DNA from: Oscillospiraceae bacterium
GTDB taxonomy: Bacteria; Bacillota; Clostridia; Oscillospirales; Oscillospiraceae
DNA: 11,622 nucleotides
Reading direction: 5' to 3'
NCBI GenBank assembly: GCA_009776905.1
Contig: WRMX01000019.1
Coordinates: 2,420 to 14,041, forward strand
Numbering within the stretch: the first letter of the stretch is position 1; the number at the start of each line of letters is the position of its first letter. A program made the position numbers and the translations under genes. Below are positions 1-6,736 of the stretch, one piece after another. Under the pieces are notes generated by a model. That model worked only from the letters and a program-made list of their open reading frames with translations, was not told where the DNA came from and did no database searches.

Positions 1-36
1 CGCATTGAGATGGCTGTCAATCGCATCAGCGACTAA
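1..36 (+). CDS. C-terminal tail of an upstream gene (partial)
   Basis: The first 11 codons read R-I-E-M-A-V-N-R-I-S-D and end at TAA (34-36). The gene would begin before the window. The stop lies 30 nt ahead of the next start, with a ribosome binding site in between, which fits an operon junction. Eleven codons can be open by chance and no family can be recognised, so this is only a likely gene end. Confidence 0.35.
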   Translation, partial: RIEMAVNRISD

Positions 37-66
37 TAATATAAATTTTTGGAGAGGAGCCGGATA

Positions 67-1575
67 ATGGACATTAAATCAGCAATGTCGGAATTTGGGT
101 TTGGGCATCGAAAAACCAGGCACATCATCATCGACCACGATGGCGAGCTTTGGCTCGCAATGGCGCCGGTCGCAGTCGGGGGCTTTTTGGCCATGGGCGT
201 GACCAGCCTCCCGGGCATGCTTCGCGTGGAGCCGCTTGAAAATGGGGAGGTTGCGCCTTTCACCTATGAGGCCACGGAGTCTTCGCTTGTGCTGACGACT
301 GCGGGAGGGTCGAAGGTCAGGTTCGCCATCGATGCGGAGGTTCAGGCGCTGCGCATCACGGGCGATGCCGCGTTCCGCCTGAATGGCGTGTCGTCCGCTT
401 CGTTCGTCACCACACTCGCAGACAAAACCGGCGTGACGATCAATGTCGGGGCGAGCCACATCGTTTTCACCGCGAAAAAGGGCAAGATCGCTTTTGACGA
501 TTCCTGGATGCTGCACGAGATGCATTCTGTCACCCCGGTGCTCGACATCGCGCCTGTCAAGGGCGAGTTTGAGCTTTGCGTGTTCGACCTGCCGACGGAT
601 TTCGGCCCACCTGCGGTCACGCGTTCGTTCGATGATTGCGTCAAGGGGAACGGTGCGGAGTTCAAGGCTTTCGTCGATTCGCTCGTCGACGTTCCGGAGG
701 AATGGAACGACGTCAAATTGGCTGCGGCTTATCCGCTTTGGCTGTGCCACAGGGTTCTGGACGGCAAGACAGAGGTCATTGTGGAGAACAAGTATAATTC
801 CAAAGAGACCAATTCGTGGCTGATGGCTGTCACTTCGATGGCGTTCAAAGATGTCGCGAAGGCGCTTGATTTGCTGCTTGCTTATCCTGTCGCTTTGCCG
901 CCGATTGCGGGCATCGCCGCCTTGCGGTTGATTGATGATGGGCTGCTTTGCGATTCCAGGGGCGATATTTATAGGGTCTATGCCGCTCTGGAGGAGGTCG
1001 CTAGGTATTGCATGACGGAGCGTTCCGTTGACGGGGAGATCAGCTATTATGCCTACCGCCACGAATGCGGCCCGTTTGGGGCGCCGGCGTTCTTCGATGT
1101 CGGCGAGCCTGTGATCGCGCCCGATCTCAATGCTTATCTTATTATTGTCAGCGAGGTGCTCGGCAAGCTGGCCCACATGGAATATGATGTCGGCATCGCG
1201 AACAAATGGGAGGCTTTCGCGAAGAATCTGAAGACTCGGTTGATTGCCGAGCTTTGGAATGGCGAGGCTTTCGTCGGGAAGAATGCTTACACCGGGGAGC
1301 TTTCGCCGCGTGATAAGAATCTTTCGCCAACGCCGATTGTTTTGGGGCAGCGCCTGCCGACGGATATTATCGGCAAGATCGAGCCGCAGATCGACAAATC
1401 CAACATCAACAGCTCGGTGGGGTTGCTGCTTGTCGGCGGGCTTTTCGATGCGGGCAGGAAGGCTTCCGCGAAAAGGATCACTTTGAAGGCGCTCGAGAAT
1501 GCGCGCTCCGCAGGGGTCCATAAACCGTTTTATGGCGCTTCGCTGCTGGCGTTGGCGCATAAAGTCTTGCTATAA
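67..1575 (+). CDS. Six-hairpin glycosidase-like protein, probably catalytically degenerate
   Basis: A 502-residue protein. The start is ATG 67, because GGAGAGGAG (51-59) is correctly spaced before it; an in-frame TTG at 49 would overlap that site. Residues 1 to about 200 look like an all-beta N-terminal domain, and about 210-502 a helical (alpha/alpha)6 toroid like that of trehalase/GH63-type enzymes. It is a paralogue of the next gene: its stretch ending in PIVLGQRLP aligns with PIILGKRLP there, as does the region around WNGEAFV/WDGERFV. Where the neighbour has HESGWDD, this protein has HECGPFG (residues 332-338), so Phe337 replaces the Asp expected to act as general acid in clan GH-G-like enzymes. 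Its C-terminus is also shorter and lacks the neighbour's late aromatic segment. No signal peptide is visible, so it is probably cytoplasmic. A non-catalytic partner or sugar-binding role is inferred. The fold call is fairly secure; the exact family and substrate are not. Confidence 0.75.
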   Translation: MDIKSAMSEFGFGHRKTRHIIIDHDGELWLAMAPVAVGGFLAMGVTSLPGMLRVEPLENGEVAPFTYEATESSLVLTTAGGSKVRFAIDAEVQALRITGDAAFRLNGVSSASFVTTLADKTGVTINVGASHIVFTAKKGKIAFDDSWMLHEMHSVTPVLDIAPVKGEFELCVFDLPTDFGPPAVTRSFDDCVKGNGAEFKAFVDSLVDVPEEWNDVKLAAAYPLWLCHRVLDGKTEVIVENKYNSKETNSWLMAVTSMAFKDVAKALDLLLAYPVALPPIAGIAALRLIDDGLLCDSRGDIYRVYAALEEVARYCMTERSVDGEISYYAYRHECGPFGAPAFFDVGEPVIAPDLNAYLIIVSEVLGKLAHMEYDVGIANKWEAFAKNLKTRLIAELWNGEAFVGKNAYTGELSPRDKNLSPTPIVLGQRLPTDIIGKIEPQIDKSNINSSVGLLLVGGLFDAGRKASAKRITLKALENARSAGVHKPFYGASLLALAHKVLL

Positions 1576-1589
1576 GGGGGGTCGATTGT

Positions 1590-3380
1590 ATGTTTGGCAC
1601 TTATGAACGCTTTAACCTTGTGCGCGCGTCATATGCGCGTCACGGCTGCAACACGTATATCGCCGAGGATTTCCACGTGCGCGGGCAGCTGCGCCTTGGC
1701 AACAACTGGACCGGCGAGTCGCTCAACTTCAGCGATTTCATGTTCGACATCAAGCTTTTGATGAATGGCGCTCCTGTGAAATATTCGTATTTCGCGGATC
1801 CGGGGGCTTTGACAATGTGCGCGGATGGCGGGTGCGTTGCCATCGCGCTCACAGATCGTTCGCATTTCCGCATCAATGGGGAAAATGCCGGTTTGCGGCT
1901 GGAGCTCCGTTCCGCTTCCGGGAACGGCGCAAAGGCTTGCAGGGGCATGTACGCGCTTCCGGACGGCAGCGGCTGGGAGGGCGATTTTGGCCGCTTTGGC
2001 AAGCTGTTTTTCAAGGCGATTACGGGGAACTACAATGTCACGACCGTTTATGCCAAGGGCGCGTTGGTGCCTGATCTGGTCAGGATCGACTTTTTGCCCG
2101 ATGCTTCGACGGGCGAATTTGACGCTGCTGTCCATGATTACCGCAACACGCTGATTCCTTTTGGCGAATATGAAGATTTTGAGGAATTGGTTGAGGACAA
2201 CAGGGAAGATTTCGACGTTTTCAGAGAGATATACAACGATGCCGCGCCCGGCTACGAAGAGATGGCGAAATACGCGCAATGGATGGTGTGGAGCTGCCGC
2301 ACAAAGGCCATCGGGTCGTTCGCGCAGCCGCATATCCTCTTTCAGAATGCCTGGGGCTGCGCGGCCGCGCCTTGGCAGCAGAGCTATAACGCGATGCCGA
2401 TGCTTTCCGACCCCAAGGAGGCGTGGCGGCAGATTTGCGTCATGTTCCTTTATCAGGACGAGGCGACGGGGCGGCTTCCGAACATGATGACATACTCAAA
2501 TCCGCCGATGCATGGGATGCAGCCGGCGTTCCAAGGGTTCGCGCTTGATTATCTTTTCAGGAAGGTTGGCGATTCTTTCATCACGGGGGCCGATGCCGAG
2601 CGCATGTACCCGAAATTCGCGGCGTGGGCCGAATATTGGGTGAAATATCGCAACGCGGGCCTCGGCGACGATATGATCGCGCTGCTCAGCCCGCATGAGT
2701 CCGGATGGGACGATTGCTCGTTGTTTAAGGATGGCTTCCCGACGGTCGATCCTTGCGCCGTGGCGTTCCTGATTTTGCTCATGGAAGCGGTGGCGAGGAT
2801 TGCCAAGAAGTCGTATTCGTTTGCCGACATGCATGATGAATGGATGGTGAGGGCGAACAAGCTGACGCAGGCGATGATCGATGAATATTGGGATGGCGAG
2901 AGGTTTGTCTCGAAGGTAAACGGGAAGTCGGTCGATTCATATAGCTTGGCGAATTATCAGCCGATCATTCTTGGCAAGCGGCTGCCGCAGCATATCATCG
3001 ATAAGGTCGCCGAGAAGCTTACGACAGAGGGGCTTTGGCTGACTGACATCGGGCTGGCTTCGGAGAGCATGCAGAGCGATTTGGCGACTTTTGGCATCTC
3101 GTTCGTTTGCGGGCGCGTCGTCGGGCCGATGAACATGATTTTGACCGTCGGGCTGCAGGCTGCGGGCAAGCAGGCGGAGGCGGACATGATCGCGCGGCGG
3201 TATTGCGACCATACTAACCGCGAGGGGATCATTCTTGGCTATGCGCCTTATAACTATTATAAGTATAATGGGGAGAAGGCCGCGCAGCAGATTCCGCCGC
3301 ATGCTGCCGATGGCTGGGCATGGAGTTCCTGGAGCGCGAACAGCTATTTGACGATGGTGACGGGAGTCATAGGGAAGTAA
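1590..3380 (+). CDS. Six-hairpin (alpha/alpha)6 glycoside hydrolase, MGH1/trehalase/GH63-like
   Basis: A 596-residue protein starting 14 nt after the previous stop, behind AAGGGGGG (1575-1582), so it is translated from the same transcript. Residues 1 to about 215 form a beta-rich N-terminal domain. The rest has the (alpha/alpha)6 pattern, with WGCAAAPWQQSYNAMPML (about 255-272), then LPNMM, then HESGWDD at residues 369-375. The E-S-G-W-D element resembles the ESGWD motif of GH37/GH63-type enzymes, in which the Asp is the general acid; here that is Asp374. The C-terminus carries a late aromatic block, DGWAWSSWSANSYL. No signal peptide is seen, so it probably acts in the cytoplasm on an imported oligosaccharide or glycoside. 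The usual E-Y-(Y/D)-like base motif near the C-terminus is not obvious (NYYKYNGE occurs instead), so the catalytic base is uncertain. The substrate cannot be read from the sequence. Confidence 0.8.
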   Translation: MFGTYERFNLVRASYARHGCNTYIAEDFHVRGQLRLGNNWTGESLNFSDFMFDIKLLMNGAPVKYSYFADPGALTMCADGGCVAIALTDRSHFRINGENAGLRLELRSASGNGAKACRGMYALPDGSGWEGDFGRFGKLFFKAITGNYNVTTVYAKGALVPDLVRIDFLPDASTGEFDAAVHDYRNTLIPFGEYEDFEELVEDNREDFDVFREIYNDAAPGYEEMAKYAQWMVWSCRTKAIGSFAQPHILFQNAWGCAAAPWQQSYNAMPMLSDPKEAWRQICVMFLYQDEATGRLPNMMTYSNPPMHGMQPAFQGFALDYLFRKVGDSFITGADAERMYPKFAAWAEYWVKYRNAGLGDDMIALLSPHESGWDDCSLFKDGFPTVDPCAVAFLILLMEAVARIAKKSYSFADMHDEWMVRANKLTQAMIDEYWDGERFVSKVNGKSVDSYSLANYQPIILGKRLPQHIIDKVAEKLTTEGLWLTDIGLASESMQSDLATFGISFVCGRVVGPMNMILTVGLQAAGKQAEADMIARRYCDHTNREGIILGYAPYNYYKYNGEKAAQQIPPHAADGWAWSSWSANSYLTMVTGVIGK

Positions 3381-3392
3381 TTGGTAGCACTG

Positions 3393-3412
3393 GCTGCGGA
3401 TGCATCCGCAGC
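3393..3412. repeat. 20-bp perfect palindrome between the glycosidase and lipoprotein genes
   Basis: The arms GCTGCGGA and TCCGCAGC flank a central TGCA, making the full 20 bp self-complementary. As DNA it could be an operator; as RNA it folds into an 8-bp stem with a four-base loop. No T-run follows, so it is not a standard intrinsic terminator. It lies 13 nt after the glycosidase stop codon. Confidence 0.6.
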
Positions 3413-3420
3413 AGCGGGAA

Positions 3421-3453
3421 GGATTCTTCTCTGTGTACAGAATGACAGAATCC
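3421..3453 (+). repeat. Second intercistronic inverted repeat (hairpin)
   Basis: GGATTCT (3421-3427) is perfectly complementary to AGAATCC (3447-3453). A smaller inverted pair, TCTGT and ACAGA around GT, lies inside it. With the palindrome just upstream, the spacer before the lipoprotein gene can form two adjacent stem-loops. Such structures between operon genes often stabilise or segment mRNA; that role here is inferred. Confidence 0.45.
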
Positions 3454-3523
3454 AAGGCGGCGGGCACGGCGCTCGCATTGATCAGTAACATGGGAAAATA
3501 TTATTTTGAAAAGGGGTTATTGA

Positions 3524-5209
3524 ATGAAAAAAGGGAAATTCGTGAAGAGGTTGGCTGCGCTGCTGCTCGTGTGTTTGATGGTCGCATCCGTCGCCGCGTG
3601 CGGCAAGAGCGGCACAGACAACGACCAGACAACGAACCAGAACACCAACCAGAACAATGCTGCTGACAGCAACTCCGGCGACAGCAGCAGCGGACAGAAC
3701 AATCAAAGCAACCAAAGCAACACGGACAGCAACTCAAGTGGCAACCAGACGACCACGGATAATTCACCCGCGCCGAGCGGCCCTGCCAGGACGCTTAACG
3801 TCGCCGCTTCAGCAGACAGCGGCACTTTGCACCCGCTTGGCGTCACAGGCGGCTACTTCTCGGTTCTATATTCGATATACGAGCCGCTTTGGGACGTCAA
3901 ATCGGATGGGACATGGGTCTGGGTGCTGGCCAAGAGCATTGACCGCATAAGCGACATCCAGAACACGCTCCATTTGCAAGAAGGCGTCAAGTTCTCGAAT
4001 GGCAATGCGTTCACGGCCGAAGATGTTATTTTCACGATGGAGCAAAACCGTGAAAATCCGCAGTTCGCGCTCAATGTCAAGGCAATCGATTTCGACAAGA
4101 CCAATATCATCGACGATTACACGATCGATCTGTGGTATACGGAGTTCAACGCGGCGCAGGAAGTCGGCATGGTCCAGATGCTCATCATGGACAAGGAGTC
4201 TTATGACGAGATTTCGCTCACTTTGAACCCGATAGGAACCGGGCCGTATGTCGTGACGGATTATATCGTGAACAGCCATCTTGCGCTGCAGGCCCGCAAC
4301 GATTATTGGGGCGGACCGATCGCCATTCAGAACATATTGTACAAGTGCATCAACGAGGAGATGCAGATCATCAACGCGCTGGAGACGGGCGACGTCGATA
4401 TGGCGGGAGTCCCGCTTTCGGAGGTAGATTTTGTGGAATCGCTCGGTTATGTCATTGATGACAACAACGCGGGCATGAATTACGCTGCGTGGTACAGCAT
4501 GCTGCCGGGCACGCCTCTGGAGACTAAGGAAGCGCGTTATGCTGTCAGCTATTCCATCGACAGGCAAGCGGTTTCCGACATTCTGCTGGAGGGTAGGGCA
4601 AGCATCACCGATGCGCCGATTTCGCATTATACCGTCGATTTCGAGCAGCGTTGGCGCAATATGCATGACACGTATATAATCGGATACAACCCGGCGAAGG
4701 CGAGGGAGCTTGCCGAGGAGTCGGGGCTCGTGGGAAAGACGCTGCGGCTCATTACGAACGGCGCGTCCTCAAACAACACATTGGCGGAAATCATCCAAGG
4801 CGGCCTGCTGGAGATTGGGGTCAATGTCGATATCATCAGTTTTGATCAGGCGTCGTTCTTCGGAATGATGATGGATCCGTCGAATTTCGACATTGCGCTG
4901 TTTACGCCGTCCGCGCCTAGCATGATGGCGGTCGATATCTTGGCGATGTATCCGACGTTCATCTCGCTTGGCTGGACAGGCCCCGAACGCGACGAGTATG
5001 GCGCTCTCAGCATGGGCGCGTTGACTACGGCTGACGAGGCCACGCGCAAGGAACTGCTTTACGAGGCGTTAAAGATATTTGTGGATGTCGACCCTTGGTA
5101 TGGGATTTGTGAGTTGGTCGCAGCAAGGGCGCGCGTTCCGGAGCTTGTGGGCGTGGAGTACTTTATTTCCGGAAATGTGTATTTCCAGAACGTGTCTTTC
5201 GTGAATTAA
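3524..5209 (+). CDS. ABC transporter substrate-binding lipoprotein, family 5 (SBP_bac_5)
   Basis: A 561-residue secreted lipoprotein. ATG 3524 follows AAGGGG (3511-3516). The N-terminus is basic (MKKGKFVKR), then hydrophobic, then ends in the lipobox VAAC with the lipid-modified Cys at residue 26. Residues 27-89 are an N/Q/S/T/D-rich tether, and the binding domain starts at TLNVAASADSGTLHP. The segment LHLQEGVKFSNGNAFTAEDVIFTME is typical of the DppA/OppA-type family, followed by the usual IGTGPY and ARNDYWGG elements and a later YSIDRQAV. It would capture a ligand outside the membrane for an ABC importer. The family binds peptides, nickel chelates or oligosaccharides. Sitting behind two glycosidase-like genes makes a sugar ligand plausible, but this is inference. 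No permease or ATPase gene follows within the window, so its transporter must be encoded elsewhere or upstream. Confidence 0.92.
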   Translation: MKKGKFVKRLAALLLVCLMVASVAACGKSGTDNDQTTNQNTNQNNAADSNSGDSSSGQNNQSNQSNTDSNSSGNQTTTDNSPAPSGPARTLNVAASADSGTLHPLGVTGGYFSVLYSIYEPLWDVKSDGTWVWVLAKSIDRISDIQNTLHLQEGVKFSNGNAFTAEDVIFTMEQNRENPQFALNVKAIDFDKTNIIDDYTIDLWYTEFNAAQEVGMVQMLIMDKESYDEISLTLNPIGTGPYVVTDYIVNSHLALQARNDYWGGPIAIQNILYKCINEEMQIINALETGDVDMAGVPLSEVDFVESLGYVIDDNNAGMNYAAWYSMLPGTPLETKEARYAVSYSIDRQAVSDILLEGRASITDAPISHYTVDFEQRWRNMHDTYIIGYNPAKARELAEESGLVGKTLRLITNGASSNNTLAEIIQGGLLEIGVNVDIISFDQASFFGMMMDPSNFDIALFTPSAPSMMAVDILAMYPTFISLGWTGPERDEYGALSMGALTTADEATRKELLYEALKIFVDVDPWYGICELVAARARVPELVGVEYFISGNVYFQNVSFVN

Positions 5210-5218
5210 TCAGTTGAT

Positions 5219-5350
5219 CGGTGGCCGGGCGGCTAAGGGCGGTTGCGGGCGGCTGCGATGGCCGTGCCGGCCGCTGCTGACAGGCGCTGGTGTCGCAATC
5301 TGCGGGCGGATGCCCCAGAGGCATCTGCGGGCGGCCGCACGTGCTTCCCG
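5219..5350. repeat. GC-rich repetitive, hairpin-forming spacer
   Basis: The 187-nt gap between the lipoprotein and tautomerase genes is very GC-rich. GGGCGG recurs at 5227-5232, 5247-5252, 5304-5309 and 5329-5334, and a 12-bp direct repeat, ATCTGCGGGCGG, occurs at 5298-5309 and 5323-5334. A hairpin pairs 5306-5314 (GCGGATGCC) with 5320-5328 (GGCATCTGC) around CCAGA, with one G-U pair. A smaller one pairs 5260-5264 with 5268-5272. No T-run follows, so classical termination is not indicated. The core GCGGATGC is also in the palindrome at 3393-3412. Confidence 0.5.
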
Positions 5351-5396
5351 GCCACCGAGCAAATCAAACAAAATTAGGAGAGGATAGGTTGCAAGC

Positions 5397-5762
5397 ATGC
5401 CATATATAAGGTTAAGCGTTACTCAAAAGCTTTCGCAAGAGAAGCAGGAGGAGCTTGTTAATGGGATCGGCGAGGCGCTCAGCATCATTCCGGGCAAAGA
5501 TGGGCGCGGTCTTATAGTAGATATGGAAGACGGTAAAACCATGTTTGTCGGAGGCGTGAAGCAAGACAACATGGTATTTGCCGATGTAAAGTATTATTCG
5601 AACTTTGAATATCACATCAAGAAGGATTTTACGGTGGCTGTTTTCAATGCAATAAACAAGTCGCTGGGCGTGCCAAAGGAAAGGATGTTCCTGACGATCA
5701 CCGAATATAACAACTGGGGCGGTTTCGGCGACTTCAAGGACGAGTTTTATTCCGAGCCATAA
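5397..5762 (+). CDS. Tautomerase superfamily protein (MIF-like)
   Basis: A 121-residue protein beginning Met-Pro, so removal of Met exposes the N-terminal proline that is the catalytic base in the tautomerase superfamily. Its length and layout resemble MIF (about 115 residues) rather than the short 4-oxalocrotonate tautomerase subunits (about 62). PGK at residues 32-34 corresponds to the Gly-Lys that supplies MIF's active-site lysine, followed by a beta strand and the GKTMFVGG segment. The C-terminal ERMFLTITEYNNWGGFG matches the position of MIF's late Tyr/Asn loop. It is expected to be a cytoplasmic trimer acting on a keto-enol substrate such as a phenylpyruvate-like compound; the real substrate is unknown. 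ATG 5397 is required to give Pro1. The ribosome binding site AGGAGAGG (5376-5383) is rather far upstream (13 nt). Confidence 0.82.
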   Translation: MPYIRLSVTQKLSQEKQEELVNGIGEALSIIPGKDGRGLIVDMEDGKTMFVGGVKQDNMVFADVKYYSNFEYHIKKDFTVAVFNAINKSLGVPKERMFLTITEYNNWGGFGDFKDEFYSEP

Positions 5763-5805
5763 GGCGGGACTTGTTGATGTCCACGACGACGAAGGGCGCG
5801 GGAGG

Positions 5806-6279
5806 CTACTTTTTGACTATTGGGACCCAAGCTTCGCAGATGTAATCTTCGGAGGTTGGGTCTCCTTGTGAGAACCATTCAATTTCCGGAATCTGTATGC
5901 GCAAATAATCCACTGTCGGGAACCATTCGGAATATACTCGCGCGAATGTGTCCTGAATCGCGGCGGGACACGGGCCTTTTGCTTCAAATATCGCCCACAT
6001 CGAGGCGGGTATCGTGATGACTTCGCAGTGGGCGGGGCATGTTTTTGTGGTGGCGGCGGCGATCCAGAAGTCAAAGCCGTTGTCGTGCTTGTCTGCGAAT
6101 AGGCCGACGACGCCTGTTGGCTCGCTGTCGACGAGGCATTCGAGTTCGGCTATTGATTCTTGGGGAAAGCCGTTCCATATTGCGGGGATTTCTGTGTAGT
6201 CGAGTCCTCCTTCAAGGGAGACGAAGAATCTTTGCCCGACAAAGCGCATTTCGGTTCGCTCTTCTATGCGGTATTTCAT
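5806..6279 (-). CDS. Stand-alone GyrI-like effector-binding domain protein
   Basis: A 157-residue protein made almost entirely of a GyrI-like/AraC effector-binding (SOUL-like) domain. It starts with a strand typical of the family (MKYRIEERTEMRFVGQRF), has a central GLFADKH...FDFWIAAAT strand pair, and ends with the characteristic EDYICEAWVPIVKK strand. No helix-turn-helix precedes the domain, so it is a sensor or small-molecule-binding protein rather than a complete transcription factor. Relatives bind hydrophobic or cationic small molecules, inhibit gyrase or hydrolyse cyclopropanoid compounds. ATG 6279 is supported by GAGGAC at 6286-6291 on the minus strand. It is convergent with the tautomerase gene (43-bp gap, no terminator seen) and divergent from the infC operon. 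Confidence 0.82.
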   Translation of the reverse strand: MKYRIEERTEMRFVGQRFFVSLEGGLDYTEIPAIWNGFPQESIAELECLVDSEPTGVVGLFADKHDNGFDFWIAAATTKTCPAHCEVITIPASMWAIFEAKGPCPAAIQDTFARVYSEWFPTVDYLRIQIPEIEWFSQGDPTSEDYICEAWVPIVKK

Positions 6280-6371
6280 GGTGTTGTCCTCGCTTTCTTT
6301 TGTGTTTATGAGATGAAGCGCTTCTCGTTGAAGCAGGAATCCCGCGATTTTGTCGTGGGAGGTTCAAGATA

Positions 6372-6393
6372 ATACCTTAATTTATACCTTAAT
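6372..6393 (-). promoter_or_regulatory. Direct repeat of ATTAAGGTAT upstream of the GyrI-like gene
   Basis: Read on the minus strand, ATTAAGGTAT occurs twice, separated by AA (12-bp period). It lies about 95 bp upstream of the GyrI-like start, in AT-rich DNA that also contains the -10-like hexamers TATAAA (6381-6386) and TATTAT (6369-6374). No good -35 element is seen at the right distance. A tandem repeat with about one helical turn between copies would suit a regulator bound to one DNA face; the regulator is unknown. Confidence 0.4.
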
Positions 6394-6449
6394 ATACACA
6401 TTTGCGTGCCGCTTTTCAATAGAAGATGAAAATTTGTTGCATTTCGTTA

Positions 6450-6478
6450 TTGACAAACGCTTTTGACAATGATAGTAT
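6450..6478 (+). promoter_or_regulatory. Sigma-A-type promoter for the infC operon
   Basis: A perfect -35 TTGACA (6450-6455) is followed after 17 bp by TAGTAT (6473-6478), which matches four of six -10 positions. Transcription would begin near 6485 and give a leader of about 260 nt. A second TTGACA (6463-6468) with TAGAAA (6487-6492) at 18 bp may form an overlapping alternative promoter. Confidence 0.65.
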
Positions 6479-6591
6479 TGCACGGCTAGAAAGCAGAACG
6501 GCATCCCCGTCCTCACCCGTCCGCCGGCAGGCCGAGCGCGACGCGGTCGAATAGCATGATTCCCCTCCCTACATGGGCGGTTTGTGCTTTG

Positions 6592-6624
6592 CGTGGATGC
6601 GTATGCTTCCACGTATTTATTTTT
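6592..6624 (+). terminator. Terminator-like hairpin (attenuator candidate) in the infC leader
   Basis: CGTGGA (6592-6597) pairs with TCCACG (6608-6613). An internal GC/GC pair around GTAT shortens the loop. The stem is followed at once by TATTTATTTTT (6614-6624), as in an intrinsic terminator. It lies about 105 nt into the leader and upstream of infC, so it would act as an attenuator. TTTGCG (6588-6593) can instead pair with CGCAAA (6626-6631), which would break the terminator stem. In Bacillus subtilis the infC-rpmI-rplT leader is controlled by L20-dependent termination; equivalence here is inferred. Confidence 0.5.
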
Positions 6625-6626
6625 CC

Positions 6627-6723
6627 GCAAATAGGAGACTATTTGCAAAAGGCTACGCGACGAGGCCTTTGGAACCAAGGCTTTTGCCCCGAGTTCCCGG
6701 AGCTGTCGAGCGCGGCACGACAG
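6627..6723 (+). promoter_or_regulatory. Further stem-loops of the infC leader with competing pairings
   Basis: GCAAATAG (6627-6634) and CTATTTGC (6639-6646) form a perfect 8-bp stem capped by GAGA, a GNRA tetraloop. Next, AAAGGC (6648-6653) can pair with GCCTTT (6665-6670), while GCCTTTGG (6665-6672) can instead pair with CCAAGGC (6675-6681), followed by TTTT. GCAAAAG (6645-6651) can also pair with CTTTTGC (6681-6687). CTGTCG (6703-6708) pairs with CGACAG (6718-6723) just before the ribosome binding site. These alternatives suggest a switching leader, possibly of the L20-leader kind; no family match could be tested. Confidence 0.45.
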
Positions 6724-6731
6724 ATAATTAT

Positions 6732-6736
6732 GGAGG
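6732..6736 (+). promoter_or_regulatory. Ribosome binding site that places the infC start at ATA 6746
   Basis: GGAGG at 6732-6736 is the only strong Shine-Dalgarno sequence before infC. It is 9 nt from ATA at 6746, an ideal distance, but 18 nt from the first conventional start, GTG at 6755. This supports initiation at the rare AUA codon. Confidence 0.6.

Noticed and set aside
79..1560. A 493-codon open frame on the minus strand opposite the first glycosidase-like gene
   Set aside because: It is antisense to a well-supported gene, is rich in Arg, Asp and His as expected of a GC-biased shadow frame, and has no recognisable domain or ribosome binding site.
3478..3504. TTGATC ... TATTAT as a promoter for the lipoprotein gene
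   Set aside because: The spacing is only 15 bp and the start would fall on the ribosome binding site itself, leaving almost no leader.
5306..5328. Hairpin after the lipoprotein gene as an intrinsic terminator
   Set aside because: The stem is good, but no T-run follows and GC-rich sequence continues.
6382..6678. A 98-codon minus-strand frame opposite the infC leader
   Set aside because: It spans the infC promoter and leader structures and its product resembles no protein family.
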